The position numbers and the translations under genes were made by a program. 64,000 bases of DNA, from contig CAXXXY010000009.1 of assembly GCA_963667515.2 (NCBI GenBank), positions 1 to 64,000 on the forward strand, written 5' to 3'. The notes under the pieces are model-generated. The model made no database searches and had not been told where the DNA came from. It was given only the letters and a program-made list of their open reading frames with translations. Source of the DNA: VYDC01 sp963667515 (GTDB lineage: Bacteria; Chloroflexota; Dehalococcoidia; UBA2979). Shown here piece after piece: positions 1-7,442 of this stretch (position 1 is the stretch's first letter; the number at the start of each line of letters is the position of its first letter).

Positions 1-22
1 CCTTGCGGTCGCGTGGCTTCGC

Positions 23-322
23 ATGAGCGGGATCGACTGGAATATTGCCGTGCAGTTCCTTGTGGTCGGCGCGCTGGTTGCGTTCGGGCTCACCGACGCC
101 TTCTTTAGGGTGCGAGGGTTACAACGTGACAGTGCAGTCGATAACGGGCTCAAAGCCGTCGATGAAGCGTTAGAGGATACAAACGAGCGAATACTGCTGC
201 TGAGGGACGACACGCGATCGCGTTTGACCGATGTTGATGGGCGGGTGGGCATACGGCACCCCGGGTACCTCGGCTTGCCTGACGATTGGGATCTACTTGA
301 CGCGGATCAGGAGCCTTCCTAG
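23..322 (+). CDS. small single-pass membrane protein, unknown function
   Basis: This 99-residue protein is not recognised. Residues about 8-28 are a hydrophobic segment that could span the membrane once, followed by a charged, helical, soluble tail rich in Asp, Glu and Arg. ATG at 23 is the first start available, but the window begins only 22 bases upstream, so a longer N-terminus or an upstream partner cannot be excluded. It lies at the edge of a region full of broken genes and insertion sequences, so it is probably accessory. No function is proposed. Confidence 0.4.
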   Translation: MSGIDWNIAVQFLVVGALVAFGLTDAFFRVRGLQRDSAVDNGLKAVDEALEDTNERILLLRDDTRSRLTDVDGRVGIRHPGYLGLPDDWDLLDADQEPS

Positions 323-440
323 GGTGGGGCGGCCTACCACAGCGTCCTTCGGTGCAGCAATGGGACGACCCCGTGTCTCCTGTGGTGCTGCGCCGGGCTT
401 GCTGTGGTAGGCGGTCAGTCGTCCGCCACAGGGAGGCTCC

Positions 441-770
441 ATGCGCCCGCTCGCCGCCGCACTCACCGGAATCACGCTTGCGATCGCCTGCGCCAGTCCG
501 TCCCGAGTCGGTGCCGCAAACAACGGCCACACCAACTCTCGCGGTCATCGCCCCCTCACCAACAGCCTCGCCGATAGCCTCGCCGACGCCCCCCAGCATC
601 GACCACTGCTTGGCGGACGGGCGCAGCCTCGAGTTCGAATTGGCCGTCAGTGAACGCATTCGGCACGGGATCGATCAGCCTGCACTCGTCACGCTCGATC
701 CCGGCGCCGTGCGGATCAGCCACGAGAGCGGATTCCGCTACAACTACGTCGCGGAGTATCTCGTCACGGT
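441..770 (+). pseudogene. frameshifted lipoprotein gene cut by an insertion sequence
   Basis: A good ribosome site (gggagg) precedes ATG 441. The first residues read as a lipoprotein signal ending in LAIAC, after which the frame degrades. A second frame, entered around 515-550, continues with a Pro/Thr/Ser-rich linker and a folded-looking segment (LEFELAVSERIRHG, then a GFRYNYVAEYL stretch). That frame runs into the end of the IS1595-like element near 770 and has no natural C-terminus. The gene is therefore broken at least twice, by a frameshift and by IS insertion. The family is not recognised. The frameshift could also be a sequencing error, but the IS truncation stands regardless. Confidence 0.4.
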
Positions 771-1675
771 CATACTGGTGAACAGAAATATCGGGCCATT
801 TCGGAGCTACTACTCCGGGTGGATCTTCTCCACGACCTGCGCCGCTTTGCTGGCAACGCCGCCCTAGGCGACCAGTTCCCGGTAGGTGAGCCTGTCTGTC
901 CGCACGATGCGCCGGAGCGCGTCGAGGAAGATGTGCTCGTTGTTGCGGTTGTTGAAGCGCCACTCCAGCTCGGAGAGGTAGCGGTCGATGTGCTTGGAGC
1001 TGACCTTGTGGAAGCTCCCGACGATGGAGCGCTTGAACAGCGACCACACGCCCTCGATGGAGTTCGTGTGCACGTCGCCCACGACCCATTCCTCGGCGCC
1101 GTGGTTGACCGTCTCGTGCCGGGTGTCGTCGTCCTCGATGCCCAGGTAGCTCGCCAGCTCGTCCGTGTAGATGGCCTCGGCCTCGTCCTTCACGGTGCGG
1201 CTGATGAAGCCGTGGAGGGTCGTACGGCGCACGTCGGGGATCCGCTCCATGCGGACGTTGCCGTCGCGCTGGATGGCCCCGGCGACGATGGTCTTGTTGC
1301 CCCGGTATCCGCGGCCCTTGCCAGTGGTCTTGCCGCCGACGTAGGTCTCGTCGACCTCGATGACGCCGAACAGCGTCGGCCCTTCCAGCGGGTCGTTCGC
1401 CATCGCCTCGCGGATGCGGTGCGTGAGATGCCATGGCGGTCTTGTAGGCGACGCCGAGCGTGCGCTTGAGTTGGAGCGAGGAGACGCTCTTCTTGCTCTC
1501 GCACATGAGGTAGATGGCGACGAACCACTTGCGGAGGGGCAGGTGGGAGTCGTGCATGATCGTGCCAGCCGTGACGGAGAACTGGTACTGGCAGTCGTTG
1601 CAGTCGTAGACGGGGCGGGTCTTGACGCCCGTGGGACGGCAAAACCTCATGCGGCCCACCGATACTCATGATGCA
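770..1675 (-). mobile_element. IS1595-like (ISXO2) element, degenerate
   Basis: A minus-strand DDE transposase of the ISXO2/IS1595 type fills this interval. The left terminus lies about 770-790, where the host reading frame ends. The right side runs straight into the 3' end of another transposase gene (about 1647-1675), and the N-terminal zinc ribbon of the transposase is missing its first Cys pair. The element is therefore an end-truncated relic lying tail to head against a second relic. No target duplication could be identified. Confidence 0.6.
864..1659 (-). pseudogene. IS1595/ISXO2-family transposase, frameshifted
   Basis: The upstream half (about 1659-1435) reads VYDCNDCQYQFSVTAGT then LRKWFVAIYLMCESKK, the zinc-ribbon and helical part of ISXO2 transposases. 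The downstream half (1433-864) contains EVDETYVGGK, YTDELASY and HTNSIEGVWSLFK, the usual catalytic blocks. The halves are in different frames. Removing one base (plus-strand T at 1434) joins YKTA to WHLTHRIREAM and restores the family consensus. A single-base insertion is thus the simplest lesion. The first Cys pair is also absent, so the protein would be inactive even if the frame were repaired. Confidence 0.7.
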
Positions 1676-2170
1676 AACCTCCTAGCACCGGCTTGCTGTC
1701 GACTCGCTGGCTCGGCATCCGCTGCACCGGCTTGCGTCCCTCCGGAGAGTCGAGCGCCAATGACCGATGCGGCCGCATCGCGTTGTAGTGCTGGACGTAC
1801 TCACCAAGCACCCGCCTCAGATGCCGTTCGTTGACGGCGATGACGTGATCGAGGCACTCGCGCCGGAGCGTCCCGATCACCCGCTCGGCGATGGCGTTGG
1901 CGTTCGGCGCGCGCACGGGAGTCAGAATCGGTCTCGATCCCGATCCGTCGAGCGCGTGCGATGAAGTCCCCGCCATAGCTACGGTCGCGGTCTCGGATGA
2001 GGAACCCTGGCTGCTGACCCCAGGCGGTCGCCTCGATCATCTGCCTCCAGATCCAGGGCGCGATCGGGTGCTCCGTGACGTTCCAGTGCCGGATGCGGCG
2101 CCGGCCGTGGTCGATCACGACGAACACGTAGAGCGTGCGGAAGGTGACGAACCGCGTTCGTCAGTAACCC
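1647..2170 (-). pseudogene. IS481/IS3-type integrase-core transposase, truncated and frameshifted
   Basis: The N-terminal part (2127-1935) reads TLYVFVVIDHGRRR then NVTEHP and FLIRDRDRSYGGDF, giving the first two catalytic Asp blocks. The C-terminal part (1925-1647) reads ILTPVRAPNANAIAERVIG then HYNAMRPHRSLAL and ends LGGLHHEYRWAA, a typical natural terminus. One extra base near 1930 separates the halves. Upstream of about 2170 the frame is closed by TGA and no helix-turn-helix domain is present, so the 5' half of the gene is gone. Its 3' end abuts the IS1595 relic. Confidence 0.65.
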
Positions 2171-2191
2171 AAGGTACGTTCGCATGGCGGA

Positions 2192-2213
2192 GCCTCCTGC
2201 CCACGCAGGAGGC
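2192..2213. terminator. perfect 8-bp hairpin, terminator-like
   Basis: The arms gcctcctg and caggaggc flank a six-base loop. No T-tract follows on either strand, so intrinsic termination is possible but not certain. It sits just beyond the truncated transposase and may mark the end of a lost IS. Confidence 0.3.
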
Positions 2214-2546
2214 AGCCTTCAGATGGACGCCCGCGGGGTCAACTCAACGCCAGGATGACGTTTTCTGGTAGCACAGCGTCTATCCTGTCCACCGCGAGCA
2301 GAGGTCCACTGATGCTGGGGGTCAGAGTATGCGGACTGTGGCTCTGACGCCCGGGGTACTAGATCCAGCGTTTCGCCACGCCCGGTCGCGGGCTGTGCGG
2401 ACTTCCGCAGTCAGCGGTCGGCCGAATCGCCCGCGGCGCGAATCCCGCTGAGGAGCAGCTCCGAGGCATCCATCGGCTGCCGCAATCGCGTGGTGCGGGT
2501 GGTGCATCAGTCTGTCGTACCCTCCGCAGCGGGGCGAGAGGACATC
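2214..2546. other. intergenic, no gene seen
   Basis: No credible reading frame is present. A possible -10 box (taccct, 2518-2523) lies about 24 bases before the start at 2547. Confidence 0.4.
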
Positions 2547-3384
2547 ATGGCGATCTGGGAGTTGATCGTGGCGGCGCTCGACGATGCTCGCGATCAGGGC
2601 CGGGAGTGGCTCGGAAGCGGAGACATCGCCCGAGCCGTCGAGGCGATCGCGCCCGGAGCGAATCCCGGGAGCGTGCGCGCCGACGTGAACTTTCACTGCA
2701 TCAACGACCCGACCAAGAAACACTCGCCCGGCCTCCGCTACCTCAAGAACCCTCGCCTCGTCACCGATGACCCGACGATGCGCGGCAAGCGCTACCGGTT
2801 GCTTACCCAAGAGGAACGCCGCGCCTTCCTGGACCATCCACGGGACGACCTCGAGCAGTACAGCTACACCCAGGTCCTGGAGTGGCTCCACCGACCCATC
2901 AAGCACGCTGGCCCTTGACCCGGATGAAGAGGCATCCGACGAGGCCCGCGGGGACGAGCTGGGCGGCGTGGCCCTGCTCGAAATGCACCTGCAGGATTAC
3001 CTCTTCCGTAACTGGCGGCAGCACTTCCCTCACCTGGATCTCTACGAGGGGACGCGTGGGCGGGAGTTCGTCACGGCCGACCCGGGCGTCGGCACCATCG
3101 ACTTCCTCTGCACGGACCGCGAGGGCGACTTCATTGTCATCGAGACCAAGCGCAACCTTCCAGACCGACGGGCGATCGGACAGATCCTCGGGTACATGGG
3201 CTGGGTGCAGACGAGGTTGGCCGAGGGGCGCCGCGTGAGCGGCATACTGATCGCGGGCTCGGGCTCAGACGCGTTGCGCATGGCGATCGCCGCCGTACCG
3301 AACCTCGATCTCTGGGTCTATGAGCTGTCGTTCTTGCTTCACCGCGAACAGCACGATCGTGGGGTGTTGGACGGGGGAACCTAG
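2547..3384 (+). pseudogene. two-domain nuclease gene (wHTH-like plus PD-(D/E)XK), frameshifted
   Basis: The first frame (ATG 2547, stop 2916-2918) encodes about 123 residues resembling the winged-helix-like DUF7669-type domain that can precede a nuclease: MAIWELIVAALDDARDQG, then VNFHCINDPTKK. The second frame starts near 2919 with an acidic linker and gives VALLEMHLQDYLFRNW, VGTIDFLCTDREGDFIVIE and TKRN, then GQILGYMGWV. This is a NucS/DUF91-like PD-(D/E)XK core with D, E-x-K and the GQ..GYMGW block intact. One frame change near 2900-2918 separates the parts. Alternatively the nuclease domain starts on its own at GTG 2968 or ATG 2980. Such proteins are often found in defence islands. The domain calls are from motifs only. 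Confidence 0.55.
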
Positions 3385-3512
3385 CGCGGGTGTCGCGTGT
3401 TCGGAGCGAGCTGGCCGGGTGGTTGCGGACTACCTCGAGTTCCGGCTGCGGGAATCAGCCGTCGCTCTTGCGACCGCTCGGACGATCTCGCCGACGGACA
3501 ACTTCCCGGCCA

Positions 3513-3715
3513 TGACAGAAGCTCCGTCCCCCGTGTCTGCGTCGCTGCCACGTTCGGTGCCTGAGCTGGGACAAACCGTGCGCTGGCGCGGCGCACGGTG
3601 GCGGGTCGCCGGTATCGGCGAGCGTGGCGTGATCCGACTGCGGGGCCTGGACGCAGCCTTCCGTGATGTGGAGGTGACGCCCCTCATGGTTTTGTCAGAT
3701 CCCAGGGCGCCCTGA
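3513..3715 (+). pseudogene. N-terminal stub of a possible SNF2-type helicase
   Basis: From ATG 3513 the frame reads 67 residues. The segment GQTVRWRGARWRVAGI then VIRLRGLD and DVEVTPLMVLSDP resembles the small beta-rich N-terminal domain seen before SNF2-like helicases of defence systems such as DISARM DrmD. The frame ends inside the terminal repeat of the IS6-like element starting at 3694, so only the N-terminus remains. No helicase motif is present in the stub. The assignment is tentative. Confidence 0.35.
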
Positions 3716-3751
3716 GGTAGCCTCGGCCTCGCGATAGCGAGGAGCTGCCCG

Positions 3752-4312
3752 GTGACCTGTCCGCATTGCCTATCGAAAGCAACGTCACGCCGTCGAGGCC
3801 GTACCGAGCTCGGCTACCGTCGGTTTCGGTGCCGTTCCTGCCAACGCCGCTTCAATGAACGGACCGGGACCGCCTTCAACGACATCCGATTCCCGTCCGA
3901 CATAGCCATGCTCGCCGTGCTCTGGCGCCTGCGCTACAAGCTCAGCTTCCGCGACGTGGCGGAGCTGCTGCTCGAGCGCGGGTACGTTCTGACCCACGAG
4001 ACGGTGCGCGACTGGGAAGCGCGTTTCGCGCCACTCCTCGCGGAGCGGCTTCGCAGGAAGCGCCGCGGCCGGGTCGGGGTTTCCTGGTACATCGACGAGA
4101 CGTACGTGAAGGTCGGGGGCCGCTGGTGCTATCTCTACCGGGCGATCGACGGCGACGGGCAGCTCATCGATTCGATGCTGAGCGAGCACCGCGACAAGCA
4201 TGCCGCTCGCCGCTTCCTCCGGCGGCTGGTCGACGTCGCCGAGGCTCGCCCACTTCGGGTCACGACGGATCGGCACCCCGCGTACCCGCGCGCGATCCGG
4301 TGGATCCGGTAG
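3752..4312 (+). pseudogene. IS6-family transposase, 5' half only
   Basis: The protein starts with a zinc-binding CPHC...CRSC motif, then a helical segment (LWRLRYKLSFRDVAELLLER) and the first two catalytic positions in WYIDETYVKVGGRW and RVTTDRHPAY. It stops at AIRWIR, exactly where the homologous protein at 6175 continues with the third catalytic block. The stop is created by the junction near ggatcc (4302-4307). The missing C-terminal half occurs nearby on the opposite strand. Confidence 0.75.
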
Positions 4313-4458
4313 CGTCAGATCTGAGGGCGCAGTGAGTGGCACGTCCGCAGGCAGGGGGCCGCGGCTCCAGCTAGGCCGCCGTCATCTCCGAGACCAGCGA
4401 GCGCCAACGCGCGGCGAAGAGCTGCCGCTGCTCCGGGAGCGAGACGACCTCGCCGCGG
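4306..4458. repeat. 153-bp direct repeat, unit 1 (unit 2 at 4641-4793)
   Basis: The two units are offset by 335 bases and are identical by eye. Both contain an IS6-like terminus (gtcagatctgagggcgc) and the last part of the transposase on the minus strand. After the repeat the sequences diverge at ccgcgg: unit 1 continues into more transposase, unit 2 into non-IS DNA. Confidence 0.75.
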
Positions 4459-4642
4459 TGTGACCGAGACCGGAAAAACTCGCGCATCTCATCGAATGCC
4501 GAGCAGAAGCGCGCCGCGGATACGAAGCTCCCGAAGCCGCGCATCGGGTAGTAGCGCTGCTTCACTCCACGGTGGTCCTGCTCGATGAAGTTGTTCAGGT
4601 ATTGCTGACGTCGGTGCCAGACACGGCGGCCCAGGATCCACC
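4371..4642 (-). pseudogene. IS6-family transposase, 3' half in inverted orientation
   Basis: On the minus strand this reads RWILGRRVWHRRQQYLNNF, IEQDHRGVKQRYYPMRGFG and the C-terminus WRSLVSEMTAA with a natural stop at 4371. It contains the third catalytic acid (E of IEQDHR), which the full-length copy at 6175 lacks. It complements the plus-strand 5' half next to it, as if the 3' half had been flipped at the ggatcc palindrome. Confidence 0.7.
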
Positions 4643-4793
4643 GGTAGCGTCAGATCTGAGGGCGCAGTGAGTGGCACGTCCGCAGGCAGGGGGCCGCGGC
4701 TCCAGCTAGGCCGCCGTCATCTCCGAGACCAGCGAGCGCCAACGCGCGGCGAAGAGCTGCCGCTGCTCCGGGAGCGAGACGACCTCGCCGCGG

Positions 4794-4946
4794 CTGCAGG
4801 CGGCGCAGATCGGATTCGCGACCGTCTCCGGCGAGCTGGGCACCGCGCGCCGCGTTGCGGACGAGGCGCGGCGCTTCGTGGACGACGAGCTGCTGGGACG
4901 CGGCGAGGTCATCGCCACCGAGGTGGAGGAGCTGACGCTCGGCTAG
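4794..4946 (+). pseudogene. C-terminal fragment of an unknown protein
   Basis: Immediately after the scrambled IS, an open frame without a start reads LQAAQIGFATVSGELG then ARRFVDDELLGRGEV and EELTLG with a TAG at 4944. It looks like the natural C-terminus of a larger soluble protein whose 5' part was removed by the IS. It may be the far end of the gene whose stub lies at 3513-3715, but nothing in the sequence proves this. Confidence 0.35.
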
Positions 4947-4984
4947 CGGCCGCGGGGCGCCCTCGCCTGCGAGGGAGGCGACCG

Positions 4985-5480
4985 CTGCGGGTGCTGATCC
5001 TCGGCAACTCGGGCGCGGGCGGACCGACGATGGCGCGGGCGCTCGCGGATGCGCACGACCTGCCGCGCCTCGACCTCGCCGCCCCTCTGTCTTCGCGTTG
5101 GGGTGTGGGAGCCGCACCGCGTCGCGGAGGCGCGGCCCGACACGGCGATCGCGCGGACCTCGATCGCTGCGCGGCGGTGCAGGAGCGCTGGGTCGTCGAG
5201 GGCAGCTACTCGCGCTAGAATCGCCCACCTCGCTCGGCGGGCCTCGGAGCTGCGCTTCCTCAACCGGGGCGTCGCTCGCTGCCTGGCGAACACGCAGCCG
5301 GCCCGTGGCAGCCCGAGAAGTACGACCGGCCCGAGCAGCAGCAGGAGCGCGGCGCGGCGCTGGAGGAGTTGGTGCGCCGCTACCCCGAGCGCGACGACGA
5401 CGACGGCCTGTGAGCGCACCGCGCGGTCTTCGACCGCTTCGAGGGGCAGAAGCGCGAGTGCCTCGCCTCGGACCTGTCGC
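4985..5480 (+). pseudogene. P-loop kinase-like gene, multiply frameshifted
   Basis: The segments match, in order, the small adenylate/shikimate-kinase-like ATPases: RVLILGNSGAGGPTMARAL (Walker A region), VWEPHRVAEARP, ERWVVEGSYSR, WQPEKYDRPEQQ, DDDDGL and AHRAVFDRFEGQKRE. They are spread over three frames with an in-frame TGA before AHRAVF. The Walker A Lys/Ser positions are Gly/Pro (GNSGAGGPT), so the ATP site is dead even without the frameshifts. This is an old pseudogene in the island. Confidence 0.55.
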
Positions 5481-5550
5481 TCGACGCCCGCTAGCGCGCC
5501 GAAGTAGCGGCGCACAGCGGCGCTGGCGGAGGGTCGAGCGCGGACGCGAA

Positions 5551-5577
5551 GCGGGGGCGCCCGATGGGCGCCCCCGC
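5551..5577. terminator. 12-bp perfect GC hairpin
   Basis: The arms gcgggggcgccc and gggcgcccccgc flank the three-base loop gat. It lies between the dead kinase gene (plus) and a broken minus-strand frame, so it could terminate from either side. No T-tract follows. Confidence 0.5.
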
Positions 5578-5744
5578 GCTGCTCGGCGGCCTGGCGTTGC
5601 CGCTACGGCTCGCCGCGGGTGGCGCGCCGGGCGCGATCCTCCGCCAGCAGGTCCGCGCGGACCCTCGCCAATGGTCGGGGCGCCCCCGCGCCCGCGAGCC
5701 ACGATCTGGTTGTACCGATCGAACACGTCGCTCAAGCTGCTCAC
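5578..5744 (-). pseudogene. short broken unknown gene
   Basis: GTG at 5744-5742 follows a strong ribosome site (agggagga). The frame reads SSLSDVFDRYNQIVARG and GGAPTIGE and then degenerates. One frame over continues VRADLLAEDRARRATRGEP before a stop. The start signal and amphipathic sequence suggest a former small gene with a frameshift. The family is not recognised. Confidence 0.3.
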
Positions 5745-6110
5745 GGGGTCCTCCCTTGGACGTGGCCCCGGCCTACGCCGTTGACCTCGCCTCCGCTTCC
5801 GTCCGCTCTCGACCTCGATCATCGACAGCATGACCTCTATCTGCAAGTGATTGTGCGCACAAGTACCGAAAAACTACGTGACGGCCGATTCGAGCGTCCA
5901 CGCGGGCGCGTCCCTCACCAGGCGGATCGCTCTGCCAATCAACGGAGATCGAGGCTGCGCCGACGCTGCTCGACGCGTAGCCTGATCATACTAAACATGA
6001 GCGCGAATGTCTAGAATACGCGGCTCGCTCGACCGTCGTGAGAGCCGGCCCCTCGACCGGGACGGCGGCAGAGTAGCTTCCGGGCCGCCTGAGCCTCCGT
6101 GCCCAACCCC
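5745..6110. other. intergenic, no gene seen
   Basis: No frame with plausible codon use was found. The segment around 5840-5870 and 5980-6010 is lower in GC than its surroundings, consistent with island DNA. Confidence 0.35.
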
Positions 6111-7059
6111 GGCTCCGTCAAATCTCAGGGCGCGCTCGGGGTAGCCTCGTCTGAGCGAGGACGAGGAGCCGCCCGTGACCTGTCCGCACTGTCGATCTAG
6201 CGCGACATCCCAGCGGCGACACCGCACGGAGCTCGGCTACCGCCGGTTCCGCTGCCGCTCCTGCGGGCGGCGGTTCAACGAGCGGACCGGCTCCGGCTTC
6301 AACGAGCTCCACTATCCGACCGACATCGTGCTGCTCGCCGTGCTGTGGCGGCTGCGCTACAAGCTCGGCTTCCGAGATGTCGCGGAGCTGCTGCTCGAGC
6401 GTGGCTACGAGGTCACGCACGAGACCATTCGTGGCTGGGAAACGCGGTTCGCACCGCTGCTGGGGGAACGGCTCCGCGCCAAGCGACGCGGCCACGCGAG
6501 CCGGTCCTGGTACATCGACGAGACCTACGTGAAGGTCGCCGGCCGCTGGTGCTACCTCTACCGGGCGATCGACCGTGACGGGCAGCTGATCGACTCGATG
6601 CTGAGCGAGAAGCGCGACAAGCACGCGGCTCGGCGCTTCCTCCGGCGCCTCGTCGACGTCGCGGAGGGACGGCCGTTGCGCGTCACCACCGACCATCATC
6701 CCGCATACCGAAGGGCGATCCGCTGGATCCTCGGGAGGAAGGTCCAGCATCGGACAACCCAGTACCTAAACAACTTCATGAAGCAAGACCATCGCGCGGT
6801 GAAGCAGCGGTACTACCCGATGCGCGGCTTCGGGAGCTTCGCGTCTGCGGCGCGCTTCTGCTCGGCGTTCGACGAGTTGCGGCAGTACTTCCGCTGGCGC
6901 CGCGGGCGAGGCGACTCGATGCCTCTCGCTGAGCAGCGGCGGCTCTTTGCGGCGCGTTGGCGTTCGCTGCTCTCGGAGATGGCTGCGGCGTGAGGCCCAC
7001 CGGTCACGACGGGAGCCCCAACTTCGCTTTCGGAGTGCGCCCTGAGATTTGACGCTGCC
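6111..7059 (+). mobile_element. IS6-like element, full length (copy 2)
   Basis: The inverted termini begin at 6111 and end at 7059. Inward from each side they share the core cgtcaaatctcagggcgc (6116 onward, and 7054 backward). One transposase gene fills the element. No 8-bp target duplication was evident. It is inserted into the 3' end of the RAMA-domain gene on its right side. Confidence 0.75.
6175..6993 (+). CDS. IS6-family transposase, catalytic Glu replaced by Lys
   Basis: The 272-residue protein has the N-terminal zinc motif CPHC...CRSC, a helical DNA-binding part and a DDE core: WYIDETYVKVAGRW, RVTTDHHPAY and the third block. In the third block the usual IEQDHR is MKQDHR here (codon aag), so the third acid of the DDE triad is Lys. 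The damaged copy at 4371-4642 still has IEQDHR. GTG at 6175 is the start. Length and both termini are otherwise normal, so the element looks structurally complete but probably cannot move itself. Confidence 0.8.
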   Translation: MTCPHCRSSATSQRRHRTELGYRRFRCRSCGRRFNERTGSGFNELHYPTDIVLLAVLWRLRYKLGFRDVAELLLERGYEVTHETIRGWETRFAPLLGERLRAKRRGHASRSWYIDETYVKVAGRWCYLYRAIDRDGQLIDSMLSEKRDKHAARRFLRRLVDVAEGRPLRVTTDHHPAYRRAIRWILGRKVQHRTTQYLNNFMKQDHRAVKQRYYPMRGFGSFASAARFCSAFDELRQYFRWRRGRGDSMPLAEQRRLFAARWRSLLSEMAAA

Positions 7060-7312
7060 CAGCCTGTGCGGCCTGCTGGCGCGCTGGCTGGCCCGCCGGC
7101 GGCTGCTCGGGGATCGACCAGAAGCGGTAGCCGTTGGTGGCCGTGCCGGTGACCGCCTTGCCCGCCGCCGAGGGACTCTTGAACACCCGGCCCTTCGGCA
7201 GCACGAAGTACAGTCGCTCGTCGTGCTCGACCACCTCGCAGGTGTGTTGCTGCTTCTTGTACTTGGCGACGAGCGTCTGCCCGGCGCGAATCTGCTCCTT
7301 CGTCGTGGCCAT
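7004..7312 (-). CDS. RAMA-like domain protein, 3' end replaced by IS sequence
   Basis: From ATG 7312 (ribosome site aaagga) the protein reads ATTKEQIRAGQTLVAKYKK, a beta-rich middle, then GRVFKSPSAAGKAVTG and NGYRFW. This pattern fits the small modified-DNA reader fold called RAMA, found with restriction systems. Coding sequence crosses into the IS6-like element at 7059, so the last 19 residues come from the IS. An upstream ATG at 7363 with its own ggag site is an alternative start. It shares a 41-bp leader with the recombinase next door. Confidence 0.55.
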   Translation of the reverse strand: MATTKEQIRAGQTLVAKYKKQQHTCEVVEHDERLYFVLPKGRVFKSPSAAGKAVTGTATNGYRFWSIPEQPPAGQPARQQAAQAGQRQISGRTPKAKLGLPS

Positions 7313-7353
7313 GCTCTCGTCCTTTCCCATCGGCGGTGTCGTCAGCCGTTCGA

Positions 7354-7394
7354 GCGACGACATGACTCACTCCGGTGGGCGATGGAAGCAAGTC
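7354..7394 (-). promoter_or_regulatory. shared 41-bp leader, copy 1 (upstream of RAMA gene)
   Basis: This segment matches 8373-8413 at 35 of 41 positions, with 20 of the first 21 bases identical (gcgacgacat core). Each copy lies just 5' of a minus-strand gene and includes a ggagtgag-atg start-like site. A common promoter, operator or translational leader is likely. Confidence 0.55.
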
Positions 7395-7442
7395 GCCGTT
7401 TCCCGCTGGAGAGGGTGCCCGTCCTCGGAGGCGACGGGTCCG

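Larger units (their letters stand above)
3694..4793. mobile_element. scrambled IS6-like element (copy 1)
   Basis: The left terminus at 3694 (gtcagatcccagggcg) resembles the terminus of the intact copy at 6111. The 5' half of the transposase is on the plus strand (3752-4312). The 3' half lies on the minus strand (about 4642-4371). A terminal segment is present twice as a direct repeat (4306-4458 and 4641-4793). The junctions fall at short palindromes (ggatcc, ccgcgg). The arrangement needs at least two insertions or an inversion plus duplication, and an assembly fault is also possible. Confidence 0.6.

Noticed and set aside
864..1659. Programmed frameshifting in the IS1595 transposase
   Set aside because: No slippery sequence is present at 1434, and IS1595 transposases are normally made from one frame.
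5405..5415. Recoding of TGA in the kinase-like gene
   Set aside because: Other frameshifts and a destroyed Walker A motif show the gene is dead; TGA is used as a normal stop elsewhere (for example orfA at 41357).
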